DNA from: an uncultured Sphingomonas sp. | GTDB lineage: Bacteria; Pseudomonadota; Alphaproteobacteria; Sphingomonadales; Sphingomonadaceae | Length of the DNA stretch: 64,000 bases | Assembly (NCBI RefSeq): GCF_913062585.1 | Contig: NZ_CAJXWX010000002.1 | Span: forward strand, 1 to 64,000 | Reading direction: 5' to 3' | In this document: one piece after another, positions 16,513-25,239 of the stretch | Layout of the letters: every line of letters begins with the position of its first letter | Numbering within the stretch: position 1 is the stretch's first letter | Notes under the pieces: generated by a model | Database searches by the model: none | Told to the model about the DNA's origin: nothing | What the model saw: the letters and a program-made list of their open reading frames with translations, nothing else | Program-made: the position numbers and the translations under genes

Positions 16513-17906
16513 CGGCACAGCGCGCGAACCGACACCGGCTCGCCCCGTTCGCGGTGCCACAGCCGCCAGAGCAGGTTGCCTGCGGCTTCCTGCCGATAGG
16601 CGGCGCTGCCGCGCACATCGGTCAGCGGATCGAAATCCTCGCGTAGCGCCGCGACGGCGCGGGCGATGCTCGCCTCGGACAGGGCTGCGCCGGTCAGCGC
16701 CGCCTCGCAGGCTGCCGCGCGACGCGGGGTCGCCGCCATGCCACCGAACGCGACCCGCGCCTCCGCGACGATGCCGTCCTGCAGGGACAGATGGAATGCG
16801 CCGCAGACCGCCGAGATGTCGCTGTCGAAGCGGCGCGACAATTTGCTGATATGGATGACCGCGTCCTTGGCGGGGCGGGGGATGTGGATGCGCTCGACAA
16901 ACTCGCCCGGCGCCCGGTCCTGCCGTCCATAGGCGAGGAAATAATCCTCCAGCGCTAGCGTCCGCCGCTGCGCCCCCCGGCGCAGGACGATCGAGGCACC
17001 CAGCGCGATCAGCGCCGGGGGGCCATCGCCGATCGGCGAGCCATTGGCGATATTCCCGCCGATCGTCCCGGCATTGCGGACCTGAAGCCCCCCGATCCGC
17101 CGCACCAGCTCGCCCAGATCGGGATGCAGCCGCGCCAGAGCCTCATGCGCCTCGGCATAACGCACCGCCGCGCCCAGCGTGAGCCCGGCTTCATCTTCCT
17201 CGATCCCGCGCAGTTCGGGGATGTCGCCGATGAACACCGGGGTGCCGATGTCGCGCAGGCCCTTCGTCACCCACAGCCCGACATCGGTGGCCCCGGCGAT
17301 CAGTCGCGCGTCGGGCTGTTCGAGCAGCAGCGCGGCGAGATCGTCGACCGAGCGCGGCGCGAACCAGTCGGTGGTTTCCTCGGTGCGAAGGTCGCGCAGG
17401 GCGATGGCAAGCGCCCGGTCGTCGCGGGGGGCTGGCGGTGTCTCCTCCGCTGCGGCCAGGATCGGGCCATAGCCGGTGCAGCGGCACAGATTGCCCGCGA
17501 TCACATCGGCGACGGGCAGCGCATGACCCGTCGCGCCGATCGCCCGGCCGTGCAGCGACATGACGAAGCCCGGCGTACAGAAACCGCATTGCGAGCTGCC
17601 ATTGCGCGCCATGCACGCCTGAAGCGGGGTCGGTCCGCCATCACGTGACAGGCTCTCGACGGTCATCACCGCCTTGCCATCGACCATCGGCAGGAAGAGG
17701 ATACAGGCATTCACCGCGCGCCAGGCGACGCCGTCGCCCTCCGCCTCGCCGAGCAGGACGGTGCAGGCGCCGCAATCCCCCTCGGCGCAGCCTTCCTTGG
17801 TGCCGGTGCGGCGCAGGCGATAGCGCAGATGGTCGAGCAGGGTCGCGGTCGGGTCGGCATCGGCGATCGTCACGACCTGATCGTCCAGGAGGAAGCGGAT
17901 CGTCAT
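16509..17906 (-). CDS. xdhA: Xanthine dehydrogenase, iron-sulfur/FAD subunit
   Basis: 465 aa. Carries electrons from the XdhB molybdenum site through two 2Fe-2S clusters to FAD and NAD. First cluster: C40, C45, C48 and C68. Second: C107, C110, C141 and C143 (QCGFCTPG and NLCRCTGYG). The FAD-binding domain begins near residue 178, with NAGTIGGNIANGSPIGD in its core. It starts 4 nt after the permease stop on the same strand, so the permease and enzyme are co-transcribed. Confidence 0.95.
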   Translation of the reverse strand: MTIRFLLDDQVVTIADADPTATLLDHLRYRLRRTGTKEGCAEGDCGACTVLLGEAEGDGVAWRAVNACILFLPMVDGKAVMTVESLSRDGGPTPLQACMARNGSSQCGFCTPGFVMSLHGRAIGATGHALPVADVIAGNLCRCTGYGPILAAAEETPPAPRDDRALAIALRDLRTEETTDWFAPRSVDDLAALLLEQPDARLIAGATDVGLWVTKGLRDIGTPVFIGDIPELRGIEEDEAGLTLGAAVRYAEAHEALARLHPDLGELVRRIGGLQVRNAGTIGGNIANGSPIGDGPPALIALGASIVLRRGAQRRTLALEDYFLAYGRQDRAPGEFVERIHIPRPAKDAVIHISKLSRRFDSDISAVCGAFHLSLQDGIVAEARVAFGGMAATPRRAAACEAALTGAALSEASIARAVAALREDFDPLTDVRGSAAYRQEAAGNLLWRLWHRERGEPVSVRALCR

Positions 17907-17910
17907 AGGC

Positions 17911-19266
17911 TCACGCGCCCCCCATCCACACGAAGCGCGCGACGAACAGCGCGGCGAGCAGGAACAGGAACCAGTCGCTCCGCGTCGCCTGCCCGCGCAG
18001 CGCCTTCAGAATGGCGTGCGCGGTGATGCCGAAGGCCAGGCCATTGGCGATCGAGAAGGTCAGCGGGATCATCGCCACCGTCAGAAAGGCCGGGATCGCC
18101 GCCTGCGGATCGTCCCAGTGGATCTCGACCAGCGGCAGCAGCATCAGCCCGCCGACGACGATCAGCGCGGGCGCCGTGGCGGCCAGCGGCACCAGCTGCG
18201 CATAGGGCGCGACGAACATGGTCAGCAGGAACAGCAGCCCGGTGACGATGGCGGTCAGGCCGGTGCGCCCGCCCGCCTGTACCCCGGCGGCGCTCTCGAC
18301 ATAGCTGGTCACGGTGCTGGTCCCCGCCACCGCGCCGACCATCGTCGCCACCGCATCGGTCAGCAGGATGCGGTTCAGCCCGGGAATCCGCCCCGCCGCG
18401 TCGATCAGCCCGGCGCGCTTCGTCACCGCGACCAGCGTGCCGATATTGTCGAACAGGTCGACGAACAGGAACACGAACAGAATCTCGAACAGCCCCAGCC
18501 CATGCCGCCCGCCGACCCCGAACACGCCCGCCAGGTCGACCTGGAAGGCGGTCTGGGTCAGCATGGACAGGCTATAGGGTTCGGGTTTCATCGCGACCTG
18601 CCCGGTCGCCCAGGCGACCAGGGTGGTGACGACGATCCCGATCAGCATCGCGCCGCGCACGTTCCAGATGCTGAGCACGCCGATCAGCAACAGGCCGAGC
18701 AGCGCCAGCGCCGCCCCCGGCTGAGTCAGCGGACCGAGCGCCACCAAAGTCGCGGGACTGGCGACGACGATGCCCGCATTCTTCAACCCGATGAACCCGA
18801 TGAACAGGCCGATCCCGCCCGCCACCGCCGCGAACAGGTGCGGCGGGATGACCGACACGATCAGCTGCCGCACGCCGGTCAGCGTCAGGACCAGGAAGCA
18901 GAAGCCCGAGATCAGCACGCATCCCAGCGCGATCGGCCAGGGAATGCCCATCTGCTGCACCACGGTGAAGCTGAAATAGGCGTTCAGGCCCATGCCCGGC
19001 GCCAGCGCCAGCGGTACATTGGCGACGAACCCCATCAGGATCGAGGCGAAGGCGGCGGCGAAGCAGGTCGCGGCGGCGACAGCGGCGACCGGCATCCCCG
19101 CCTGTCCCAGGATCACCGGATTGACCAGCACGATATAGGCCATGGTGAGGAAGGTGGTGACGCCCGCCAATATTTCGGTCCGGGCGGAGGTGCCGCGCGC
19201 GGCCAGCTGGAACCGGCGTTCCAGCACGGTCGCCGCCGGTCGTTCGTCGCTTGCCCTGTCCGTCAT
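17911..19266 (-). CDS. NCS2-family (AzgA-like) hypoxanthine/guanine/adenine permease
   Basis: 451 aa, about 12-13 membrane segments. A proton symporter for purine bases. Seen: MAYIVLVNPVILGQAGMP, ALAPGMGLNAYFSFTVV, FLFVDLFDNIGTLVAVT and GTSTVTSYVESAAGVQAGGRTGL, all typical of the AzgA/GhxP/AdeP branch, which is distinct from the NAT-type permease at 3032. The upstream GGGGGAC suits this ATG. It is the first gene of a six-gene operon (permease, xdhA, xdhB, xdhC, guaD, nucleoside hydrolase) whose genes nearly all overlap. Confidence 0.92.
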   Translation of the reverse strand: MTDRASDERPAATVLERRFQLAARGTSARTEILAGVTTFLTMAYIVLVNPVILGQAGMPVAAVAAATCFAAAFASILMGFVANVPLALAPGMGLNAYFSFTVVQQMGIPWPIALGCVLISGFCFLVLTLTGVRQLIVSVIPPHLFAAVAGGIGLFIGFIGLKNAGIVVASPATLVALGPLTQPGAALALLGLLLIGVLSIWNVRGAMLIGIVVTTLVAWATGQVAMKPEPYSLSMLTQTAFQVDLAGVFGVGGRHGLGLFEILFVFLFVDLFDNIGTLVAVTKRAGLIDAAGRIPGLNRILLTDAVATMVGAVAGTSTVTSYVESAAGVQAGGRTGLTAIVTGLLFLLTMFVAPYAQLVPLAATAPALIVVGGLMLLPLVEIHWDDPQAAIPAFLTVAMIPLTFSIANGLAFGITAHAILKALRGQATRSDWFLFLLAALFVARFVWMGGA

Positions 19267-19412
19267 GCCGTCCCCCGGAAATTCCGCCTGGCCCCGTCAT
19301 GCCAGCATGGGCCTGCGCGATCTACATCAATCATTTTCATCCATCGTTGCAAAAAAGCGCGCACCTCCTTGTCGATGCTCGGCCACGAATCAAGCGATCG
19401 ACACTCCCTACG
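19267..19412 (-). promoter_or_regulatory. Promoter region of the permease-xdh-guaD operon
   Basis: On the minus strand, 80-90 nt before the permease start, TTGCAA (rc of 19348-19353) is followed ~20 nt later by TGTAGAT, a possible -35/-10 pair. The plus-strand reading here, CGTTGCAAAAAAGCGC (19345-19360), repeats the motif found at the LysR start (9778-9795). This suggests the first LysR may also act here. Confidence 0.4.
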
Positions 19413-19551
19413 TTCCTCCCCTTGCAGGGGAGGTGGCAGGCCGCAGGCCTGACGGAGGGGTGTCCCGGTGGCGAAAGAGGTCGGCGCTCGCAACCCGGGA
19501 CACCCCTCCACCATCCTTCGGATGGTCCCCCTCCCCTTGCAGGGGAGGAAT
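19413..19551. repeat. Bipartite palindromic element, copy C
   Basis: A near-canonical copy (CAGGCCGCAGGCCTG arm; ACCATCCTTCGGATGGT arm; outer CCTCCCC/GGGGAGG stems). Unlike A and B it lies between divergent genes, the purine permease (starts 19266, minus) and the exported deaminase (starts 19671, plus). The ACCATCC/GGATGGT stem is a paired variant of ACCATGC/GCATGGT seen in other copies. Confidence 0.85.
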
Positions 19552-19670
19552 GAGCGTCCAGACCTCGCGACCCCCGCGCGTATTCCGGCAACGCGACGTG
19601 CCGGATATTGCGATGGGCGAGCCGGAGCTGGCCCCCTAGACAGGCGAGGATCACAAACGGGGGATAGCGG

Positions 19671-21221
19671 ATGAACGCCGGTGGAAATGGCGGCTGGGGG
19701 CGTATGCGCGCCGGTGCGGCGGGCGTGATGGCGATATTGGCGGCGACCATGCCCGGTGGGGCAGCGCTTTCACGGACGCCGCAGATGCCCGAGGCGCGGA
19801 CGGCGGCCTATCTGGACCGGATCGCGGACAGTCCGCCGCGCCTGCGCCTGTTCCTGCAGGGGATGCCCAAGGGCGGCGACCTGCACAATCATGCGGGCGG
19901 CGCGATCTATGCCGAGGATATGCTGCGCTGGGCGGCGGCGGACGGGCTGTGCCTGTCGACCGATCCGGTCGGCGTGGCGCCGCCGCCCTGCGACGTGCCC
20001 GGCCGGGTCGCGGCGGCGGAGCTGATCCGCGACTATCCGCGCTATGCGGCGTTCGTCGACGGCTTTTCCACGCGCGGGCAGGAGGCGGGGACGGGTGACC
20101 CGCGCGTGTCGGGCTATGACCGCTTCTTCTCCACCTTCGCCGCCTTCTGGCCGATCGCCGCGCGGCATGGCGGAGAGGTGATCGCGCTGACCCGGCAACA
20201 GGCCGCCGCCGACGGCGTATCCTATGCCGAACTCAGCGCCGGGTCGGCGGCGACGCAGCCGTTGCTCGCCAAGCTGGGCGAGGGCGACGTGCGGGATCTG
20301 GCGGCGCTGTACGACCGGATCGCACCCGAACTGCCGAATGCGGTACAGGTGACGCGCGCGCAATATGACCGCTATGAGGCTGAAATGGCGGCGATCGACG
20401 GTTGCGCCACGCCTGCGCCCAAACCTGCCTGCGCGACCGAAATCCGCTATCAATATGCCGCGATCCGCACCCGGCCGCCGGAACAGGTTTTCGCCGAACT
20501 CGCGCTGGGCTTCGCGCTGGTGCAGGCCGATCCGCGCTTCGTCGCGGTCAATATCGTCGCGCCCGAACATGACCCGGTCGCGCTGCGCGATTATGCGCTG
20601 CACATGCGGATGCTGCGCTTCCTGAAGGAACGCTATCCGGCGGTGCCGCTGTCGCTCCATGCGGGCGAGTTGACGCTGGGGCTGGTGCCGCCGCGCGACC
20701 TGGCCTTTCATATCCGCGACGCCGTGGAGGTCGCGGGCGCGCGGCGGATCGGGCATGGCATCGACATATCCTATGAGGGTGATGCCAAGGCGCTGCTGGC
20801 GCGCATGGCGCGCGACCGGGTGGCGGTGGAGATCAACCTGACCAGCAATGCGGTGATCCTGGGCGTGAAGGGCCGCGACCATCCGCTGTCGCTCTATCGC
20901 GAGGCGGGAGTGCCTGTGGTGCTGTCGACCGATGACGAAGGCGTCTCGCGCAGCGACATGACCAACGAATATCTCCGCGGCGTGACCGAGCAGCATCTGG
21001 GCTATCGCGACCTCAAGCAGATGGCGCGCGATTCGCTCCATTATGCGTTCCTGCCGGGCGCCAGCCTGTGGCAGGACCGTGCGGGCGGCCCCCGCGTCGC
21101 GGCCTGTCGCGAGCTGGCTTCCGACGCCTGCCGCCGCTTCACCGCCACCCATGCCAAGGCCCGGCTCGAAGCCCGGCTGGAGCGCGACTTCGATCGGTTC
21201 GAGCGCCAGTCCCTTGACTGA
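19671..21221 (+). CDS. Exported adenosine deaminase-like protein
   Basis: 516 aa. A metal-dependent deaminase of the ADA/ADGF group, predicted to turn adenosine into inosine outside the cytoplasm. Seen: N-terminal signal-like segment (RMRAGAAGVMAILAATMPGGAA), GGDLHNHAGGAIYAE for the first metal histidines, LSLHAGEL, RRIGHGIDI and VLSTDDEGVSRS for the remaining catalytic residues. It is about 180 aa longer than cytosolic ADA because of an N-terminal extension and inserts, as in secreted forms. GGGGATAGCGG precedes the start. It is followed by a TonB receptor on the same strand. Confidence 0.85.
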   Translation: MNAGGNGGWGRMRAGAAGVMAILAATMPGGAALSRTPQMPEARTAAYLDRIADSPPRLRLFLQGMPKGGDLHNHAGGAIYAEDMLRWAAADGLCLSTDPVGVAPPPCDVPGRVAAAELIRDYPRYAAFVDGFSTRGQEAGTGDPRVSGYDRFFSTFAAFWPIAARHGGEVIALTRQQAAADGVSYAELSAGSAATQPLLAKLGEGDVRDLAALYDRIAPELPNAVQVTRAQYDRYEAEMAAIDGCATPAPKPACATEIRYQYAAIRTRPPEQVFAELALGFALVQADPRFVAVNIVAPEHDPVALRDYALHMRMLRFLKERYPAVPLSLHAGELTLGLVPPRDLAFHIRDAVEVAGARRIGHGIDISYEGDAKALLARMARDRVAVEINLTSNAVILGVKGRDHPLSLYREAGVPVVLSTDDEGVSRSDMTNEYLRGVTEQHLGYRDLKQMARDSLHYAFLPGASLWQDRAGGPRVAACRELASDACRRFTATHAKARLEARLERDFDRFERQSLD

Positions 21222-21395
21222 TGCCGCGTCGGGGCGAGCGAAAAATCCGCGCGCTTGGGACGAAATTCTGCGCTTCTGGAGATCGGTTCGGCGACGCTAA
21301 CAATCGGGCCGTTGGCGGGCGGGGCACAGGGGATCATCCGGCGGACGATCGGGGGACCGCGCCCAGGGCCCAGGCGGAACGGCATGTTGGGGGCA

Positions 21396-23738
21396 ATGAT
21401 GAACTGGACGAAATGGTCGCTGCTGTCATGCGCGACATGGATCATTCAACCCTGCGCGGCACAGACCGCGCCGCCGGCCAGCGGCGCGGTCGCGCCTGCG
21501 GAGGCGGCGGCGCAGGACTATCTGCCCGACATCGTCGTCACCGCCGAAAAGCGCGAGGCGGGGCTGCAACGCGTGCCCCAGGCGATCACGGCGCTGACCG
21601 GCGATGCGCTGGTGGCGAACAACATCAACAGCTTCCAGGATCTGAGCGCGCTGGCCCCCGGCCTGACCGTCGGCAATGCCGAGGGGGAGCGGACCACGAT
21701 CTCGATCCGCGGCGTCGGACAGGAGGCGAACCAGAACGACGTCGCCGCGCCGTCGGTCTCCTATCATCAGGACGGCGTCTATATCGTGTCGCCCTTCGCG
21801 CTGGGCGGCAATTTCCTGGATGTCGGGCGGGTCGAGGTGCTGCGCGGGCCGCAGGGGACGCTGTTCGGCCAGAATTCGACCGGCGGGGCGATCAACCTGG
21901 TCACCGCCGCCCCCAAGCTCGGCCGGACCGAGGGCTATCTCGACGCGGCCTATGGCTCGTTCGACTATCGCAACCTGCGTTCGGCGGTGAACCTGCCGAT
22001 CGGATCGACCATGGCGGTGCGCGGGGCGGCAAGCTGGCTGAAGCAGGACGGCACCACCACCAATATCGCATCGGGGCAGAAGCTGGACCAGCGCAACGAC
22101 GCGGCCTGGCGTATCCAGCTGCTGTGGCAGCCGGTCGACACGCTCCGTATCGACCTGACTGCGCAGCAGTTTCGCAGCGACACCAACGGCCCGGCCCGCT
22201 TCGGCCTGCTCGATCCGACGCCGCGCCGCGATGCGGATGGCGATCGCCAGCTGTCGCAGGATTCGCCGTCGCACCTGTTCCTGCGGTCGCAACTCTACAG
22301 CGCCGTCGTGACCTGGGACCTGCCGGGCTTTACCGTCAAATATCTCGGCAGCCATCAGCGCGAGGATATCCGCAAATATCGGGACAACGACTTTTCCAAC
22401 GTCGCGCTGGTCGGCCCGCTGGCGGTGGAGCGCAGCTTCTACGAGCGGCAGGATCAGGCGCACCGATCCTATACATCCGAACTCAACCTCGTTTCGCGCC
22501 AGCCCCTGTTCGGGGCGGTCGACTGGGTGCTGGGCGCCTTCTGGTTCCAGCAGAAGATCGACGCGCATTCGTTCGAGCGTGTCGACCGCAACCGCAACGG
22601 GGTGTTCGACCCGTTCAACCCGGTCGCCAATAACGGCCTGCCGCCCGCGGGCGATATCGGCTTCCAGAGCGACTTCTTTCCCGAGCGGCGCTCCTTCTCC
22701 TTCTACGGCCAGGCGACATGGCACGCGACCGAGCGGCTGCGCATGACCGGCGGCCTGCGCTACACCGACGACCGGGCGACCAATCGCAACTTCAATTTCT
22801 TCACCCTGTCGACCGGCCGGCCGACTGCGAACATCACGTCGCAGGCGACGGCGCTGACCGGCCGGGCGGCGGTGGAATTCGACCTGGGCCGGGGGCGGAT
22901 GGCCTATGCCTCGTACACGCGGGGGTTCAAGCCGGGCGGCAACAACCTGACCTTCGGCATTCCCGACGTCGCCGAGGATTTGGTGCTGCGCACCTTCCGC
23001 CCGGAGCGGATCGACGCCTATGAGCTGGGGCTGAAGGCCGATTTCCTCGACGGGCGGCTGCGCGCCAATCTGGCGGGGTTCGGTTACGACTATACCGACC
23101 TGCAATATATGACCAGCGACCCACGCAACCGGTCGAGCGGCGTGGCGAACATCCCGCACAGCCGCATCCTGGGCGCCGAGGCCGAGCTGACCTTCGCGCC
23201 CAGCCGCGACCTGCGGTTCAACACCGGGCTGACCTTCCTCGACAGCAAGATCAGCGGCCATGTCCGGGCGCTGGACAGCGTGAACGCGACGGCGGCGGAG
23301 CGCGATCTGGTCGTCAATCGGCGGGTGAACATCTTCGCGCCCGCCGTCACGCTGGCCCGCGCGGCGGTGATCGGCGACCTGTACGGCAATGAGCTGGCCA
23401 AGACGCCCGCCTTCAGCGGCACGGCGGGCGTCAGCTGGAGCCATCGGTTCGGCGCGGGGCCCAGCGGCTATGCCTCGGGCCTGTTGATCCGGCGCGGCGC
23501 GATGCAGTCGCGCGTGTTCAACAATCCCGCGATCGACCATGTGCCGGGCTATACCCAGGTCAATCTGACCGGCGGGGTCCGCTGGGACAGTGGCTGGGAT
23601 CTCAGCCTGAGCGCGCAGAACCTGTTCGACACCGACGGGATCAGCACGCGCTTCACCGACGTCTTCGGCGTCAACGCCACTTTCGACCAGCTGATCCCGC
23701 CGCGCACCATCGTCGCGCGCGTCCGGTACAGTTTCTGA
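21396..23738 (+). CDS. TonB-dependent receptor heading the ureide/oxalurate operon
   Basis: About 780 aa. Signal segment MMNWTKWSLLSCATWIIQ then CAA, TonB box DIVVTAEKRE (45-54), plug with ISIRGVGQEANQND and VEVLRGPQGTLFGQNSTGGAIN, and a barrel ending in VARVRYSF. Two acidic loops, D279-A-D-G-D and D397-R-N-R-N-G, resemble calcium loops. Start choices are 21384, 21396 or 21399; GGGGG at 21389-21393 favours the last two. The amidase-associated hpxX gene starts 27 nt after its stop, so its ligand is probably a purine breakdown compound such as urate or allantoin (inference). Confidence 0.88.
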   Translation: MMNWTKWSLLSCATWIIQPCAAQTAPPASGAVAPAEAAAQDYLPDIVVTAEKREAGLQRVPQAITALTGDALVANNINSFQDLSALAPGLTVGNAEGERTTISIRGVGQEANQNDVAAPSVSYHQDGVYIVSPFALGGNFLDVGRVEVLRGPQGTLFGQNSTGGAINLVTAAPKLGRTEGYLDAAYGSFDYRNLRSAVNLPIGSTMAVRGAASWLKQDGTTTNIASGQKLDQRNDAAWRIQLLWQPVDTLRIDLTAQQFRSDTNGPARFGLLDPTPRRDADGDRQLSQDSPSHLFLRSQLYSAVVTWDLPGFTVKYLGSHQREDIRKYRDNDFSNVALVGPLAVERSFYERQDQAHRSYTSELNLVSRQPLFGAVDWVLGAFWFQQKIDAHSFERVDRNRNGVFDPFNPVANNGLPPAGDIGFQSDFFPERRSFSFYGQATWHATERLRMTGGLRYTDDRATNRNFNFFTLSTGRPTANITSQATALTGRAAVEFDLGRGRMAYASYTRGFKPGGNNLTFGIPDVAEDLVLRTFRPERIDAYELGLKADFLDGRLRANLAGFGYDYTDLQYMTSDPRNRSSGVANIPHSRILGAEAELTFAPSRDLRFNTGLTFLDSKISGHVRALDSVNATAAERDLVVNRRVNIFAPAVTLARAAVIGDLYGNELAKTPAFSGTAGVSWSHRFGAGPSGYASGLLIRRGAMQSRVFNNPAIDHVPGYTQVNLTGGVRWDSGWDLSLSAQNLFDTDGISTRFTDVFGVNATFDQLIPPRTIVARVRYSF

Positions 23739-23764
23739 GTCGAGCCATGAAGGGAGACACGCGC

Positions 23765-23929
23765 ATGACCCAGGCGACCGAAGAGGAGCGGCGGCTCGCC
23801 ATGCTGCAGGCCGAGCGCCTGGGGCTGGTCCTGCCCCCGGCGGCGGTGGACGGCGTGGTGGCCAATCAGCGGTTGCTCGCCCGGCACCAGGCGGTCGTGC
23901 GCGATGCGGCCAGCGGGGATGCGCGATGA
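23765..23929 (+). CDS. hpxX: HpxX (AtzG-like DUF4089 small subunit), oxalurate catabolism
   Basis: 54 aa. Small partner protein of the AtzE/HpxY amidase family, comparable to GatC for GatA. Seen: LGLVLPPAAVDGVVANQRLLARHQAVV, which matches the LxLPP...GVVxNxxLLxxHxxxV pattern of this family. Start: ATG at 23765 has AAGGGAG 8 nt upstream; an earlier in-frame ATG at 23747 would add six residues but lacks a site. Its stop overlaps the HpxY start (ATGA), as expected for subunits made in fixed ratio. Confidence 0.8.
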   Translation: MTQATEEERRLAMLQAERLGLVLPPAAVDGVVANQRLLARHQAVVRDAASGDAR

Positions 23930-25239
23930 TGGACAGTGCCATCGCCATCGCCGCCGATGTCCGCGCGGGGCGGCGTTCCGCGCGGGGGATCGCGACGGAA
24001 ACGCTCGACCGCATCGCTGCGCGGGGGGCGATGAACGCCGCCACCCGGCTATTGCATACCCACGCGCTGGCCGATGCCGAGCGGGTCGACGCGCTGGTCG
24101 CCGCCGGGGGCGATCCGGGGCCGCTGGCGGGCGTGCCCTTCGCGGTCAAGGACCTGTTCGACGTCGCCGGGGAGACCACCACCGCCGGGGCACGGCAGCG
24201 GGCCGATGCCCCGGCGGCGACCCGCGATGCCGAAGTCGTCGCGCGGCTGCGCGCCGCCGGAGCGGTGCTGGTCGCGACCACCAATATGGATGAATTCGCC
24301 TACGGCTTCTCGACCGAGAATGCGCATTACGGCACCACCCGCAACCCACGCGATCCGGAGCGGCTGGCGGGGGGATCGTCGGGCGGGTCGGCGGCTTTGG
24401 TCGGGGCGGGGCTGGTGCCGCTGGCGCTGGGATCGGACACCAATGGGTCGATCCGCGTGCCCGCCAGCCTGTGCGGCATATATGGCCTGCGCCCGACCTT
24501 CGGGGCGCTGTCGGTCGAGGGCGTCTTTCCCTTTGTCGAGCGGCTGGACACGGTGGGCGCCTTTGCCCGTTCCCCCGAGGATCTGGCGCTTGCGCATGAG
24601 ATAATGGGCGGCGCCATGGCGTCACCGGCGGATGCGCCGTTGCGCGTCGCCGTGCTGGGCGGCTGGTTTGCGCGGCTGGCCGATCCGGTGGTGCTGGCCG
24701 GGATCGCGCGGATCGCGGACCATCTGCAAGCCGGGCCGCCGGTGGAGCTGCCTTCCGCCGCCGCCGCGCGGTCGGCCGGGTTCGTGCTGACCGGTGCGGA
24801 GGGCGGATATCGCCATCTGACCGCGCTGCGCCGCGACGCGATGGCGTTCGACCCGGCGACGCGCGACCGGCTGATCGCGGGGGCGCTCCAGCCGGTGGCT
24901 GCGGTTCGCGAGGCGGAGGCGGTCGCCGAACGCTTCACGGCCGAACTGATGGCCGCGCTGGCCGAGCACGACCTGTTGCTGGCCCCCGCCACGCCGATGC
25001 CAGCACCTCGGATCGACGCGACGACGATCGAGATCGACGGCCAGACCCTGTCGGCGCGCGCCGATTTGGGCCTGCATACCCAGCCGCTGAGCCTGGCGGG
25101 CGTGCCGATCCTGTCGGTGCCATTGCGCCAGCCCGAGGGGGCGATGCCGATCGGGGTACAGCTGATCGCCGCCGCCGGGCGTGAGGCGCTGTTGTTCGAG
25201 ACGGCGGCGGCGCTCGTATCGGTGGGGCTGGTGGCATGA
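23926..25239 (+). CDS. hpxY: HpxY (AtzE-family amidohydrolase), predicted oxalurate-pathway amidase
   Basis: 437 aa amidase-signature enzyme. Catalytic triad by motif: K75 (PFAVKDLFD), S151 (GGSSGGSA) and S175 (SDTNGSIRVP). TNMDEFAYGFSTENAHYG is typical of the AtzE (1-carboxybiuret hydrolase) branch. With HpxX it probably forms the same heteromer as AtzE-AtzG. In Klebsiella, hpxWXYZ is linked to oxalurate use. Oxalurate resembles carboxybiuret, so hydrolysis of oxalurate is a reasonable but unproven role. It overlaps HpxX and HpxW by 4 nt. Confidence 0.85.
   Translation: MMDSAIAIAADVRAGRRSARGIATETLDRIAARGAMNAATRLLHTHALADAERVDALVAAGGDPGPLAGVPFAVKDLFDVAGETTTAGARQRADAPAATRDAEVVARLRAAGAVLVATTNMDEFAYGFSTENAHYGTTRNPRDPERLAGGSSGGSAALVGAGLVPLALGSDTNGSIRVPASLCGIYGLRPTFGALSVEGVFPFVERLDTVGAFARSPEDLALAHEIMGGAMASPADAPLRVAVLGGWFARLADPVVLAGIARIADHLQAGPPVELPSAAAARSAGFVLTGAEGGYRHLTALRRDAMAFDPATRDRLIAGALQPVAAVREAEAVAERFTAELMAALAEHDLLLAPATPMPAPRIDATTIEIDGQTLSARADLGLHTQPLSLAGVPILSVPLRQPEGAMPIGVQLIAAAGREALLFETAAALVSVGLVA

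Noticed and set aside
21426..24284. 952-codon open frame on the minus strand across the second TonB receptor
   Set aside because: It is opposite to a clear receptor and HpxX/HpxY; its translation is low-complexity R/A/G-rich with no domain. High GC opens such antisense frames.
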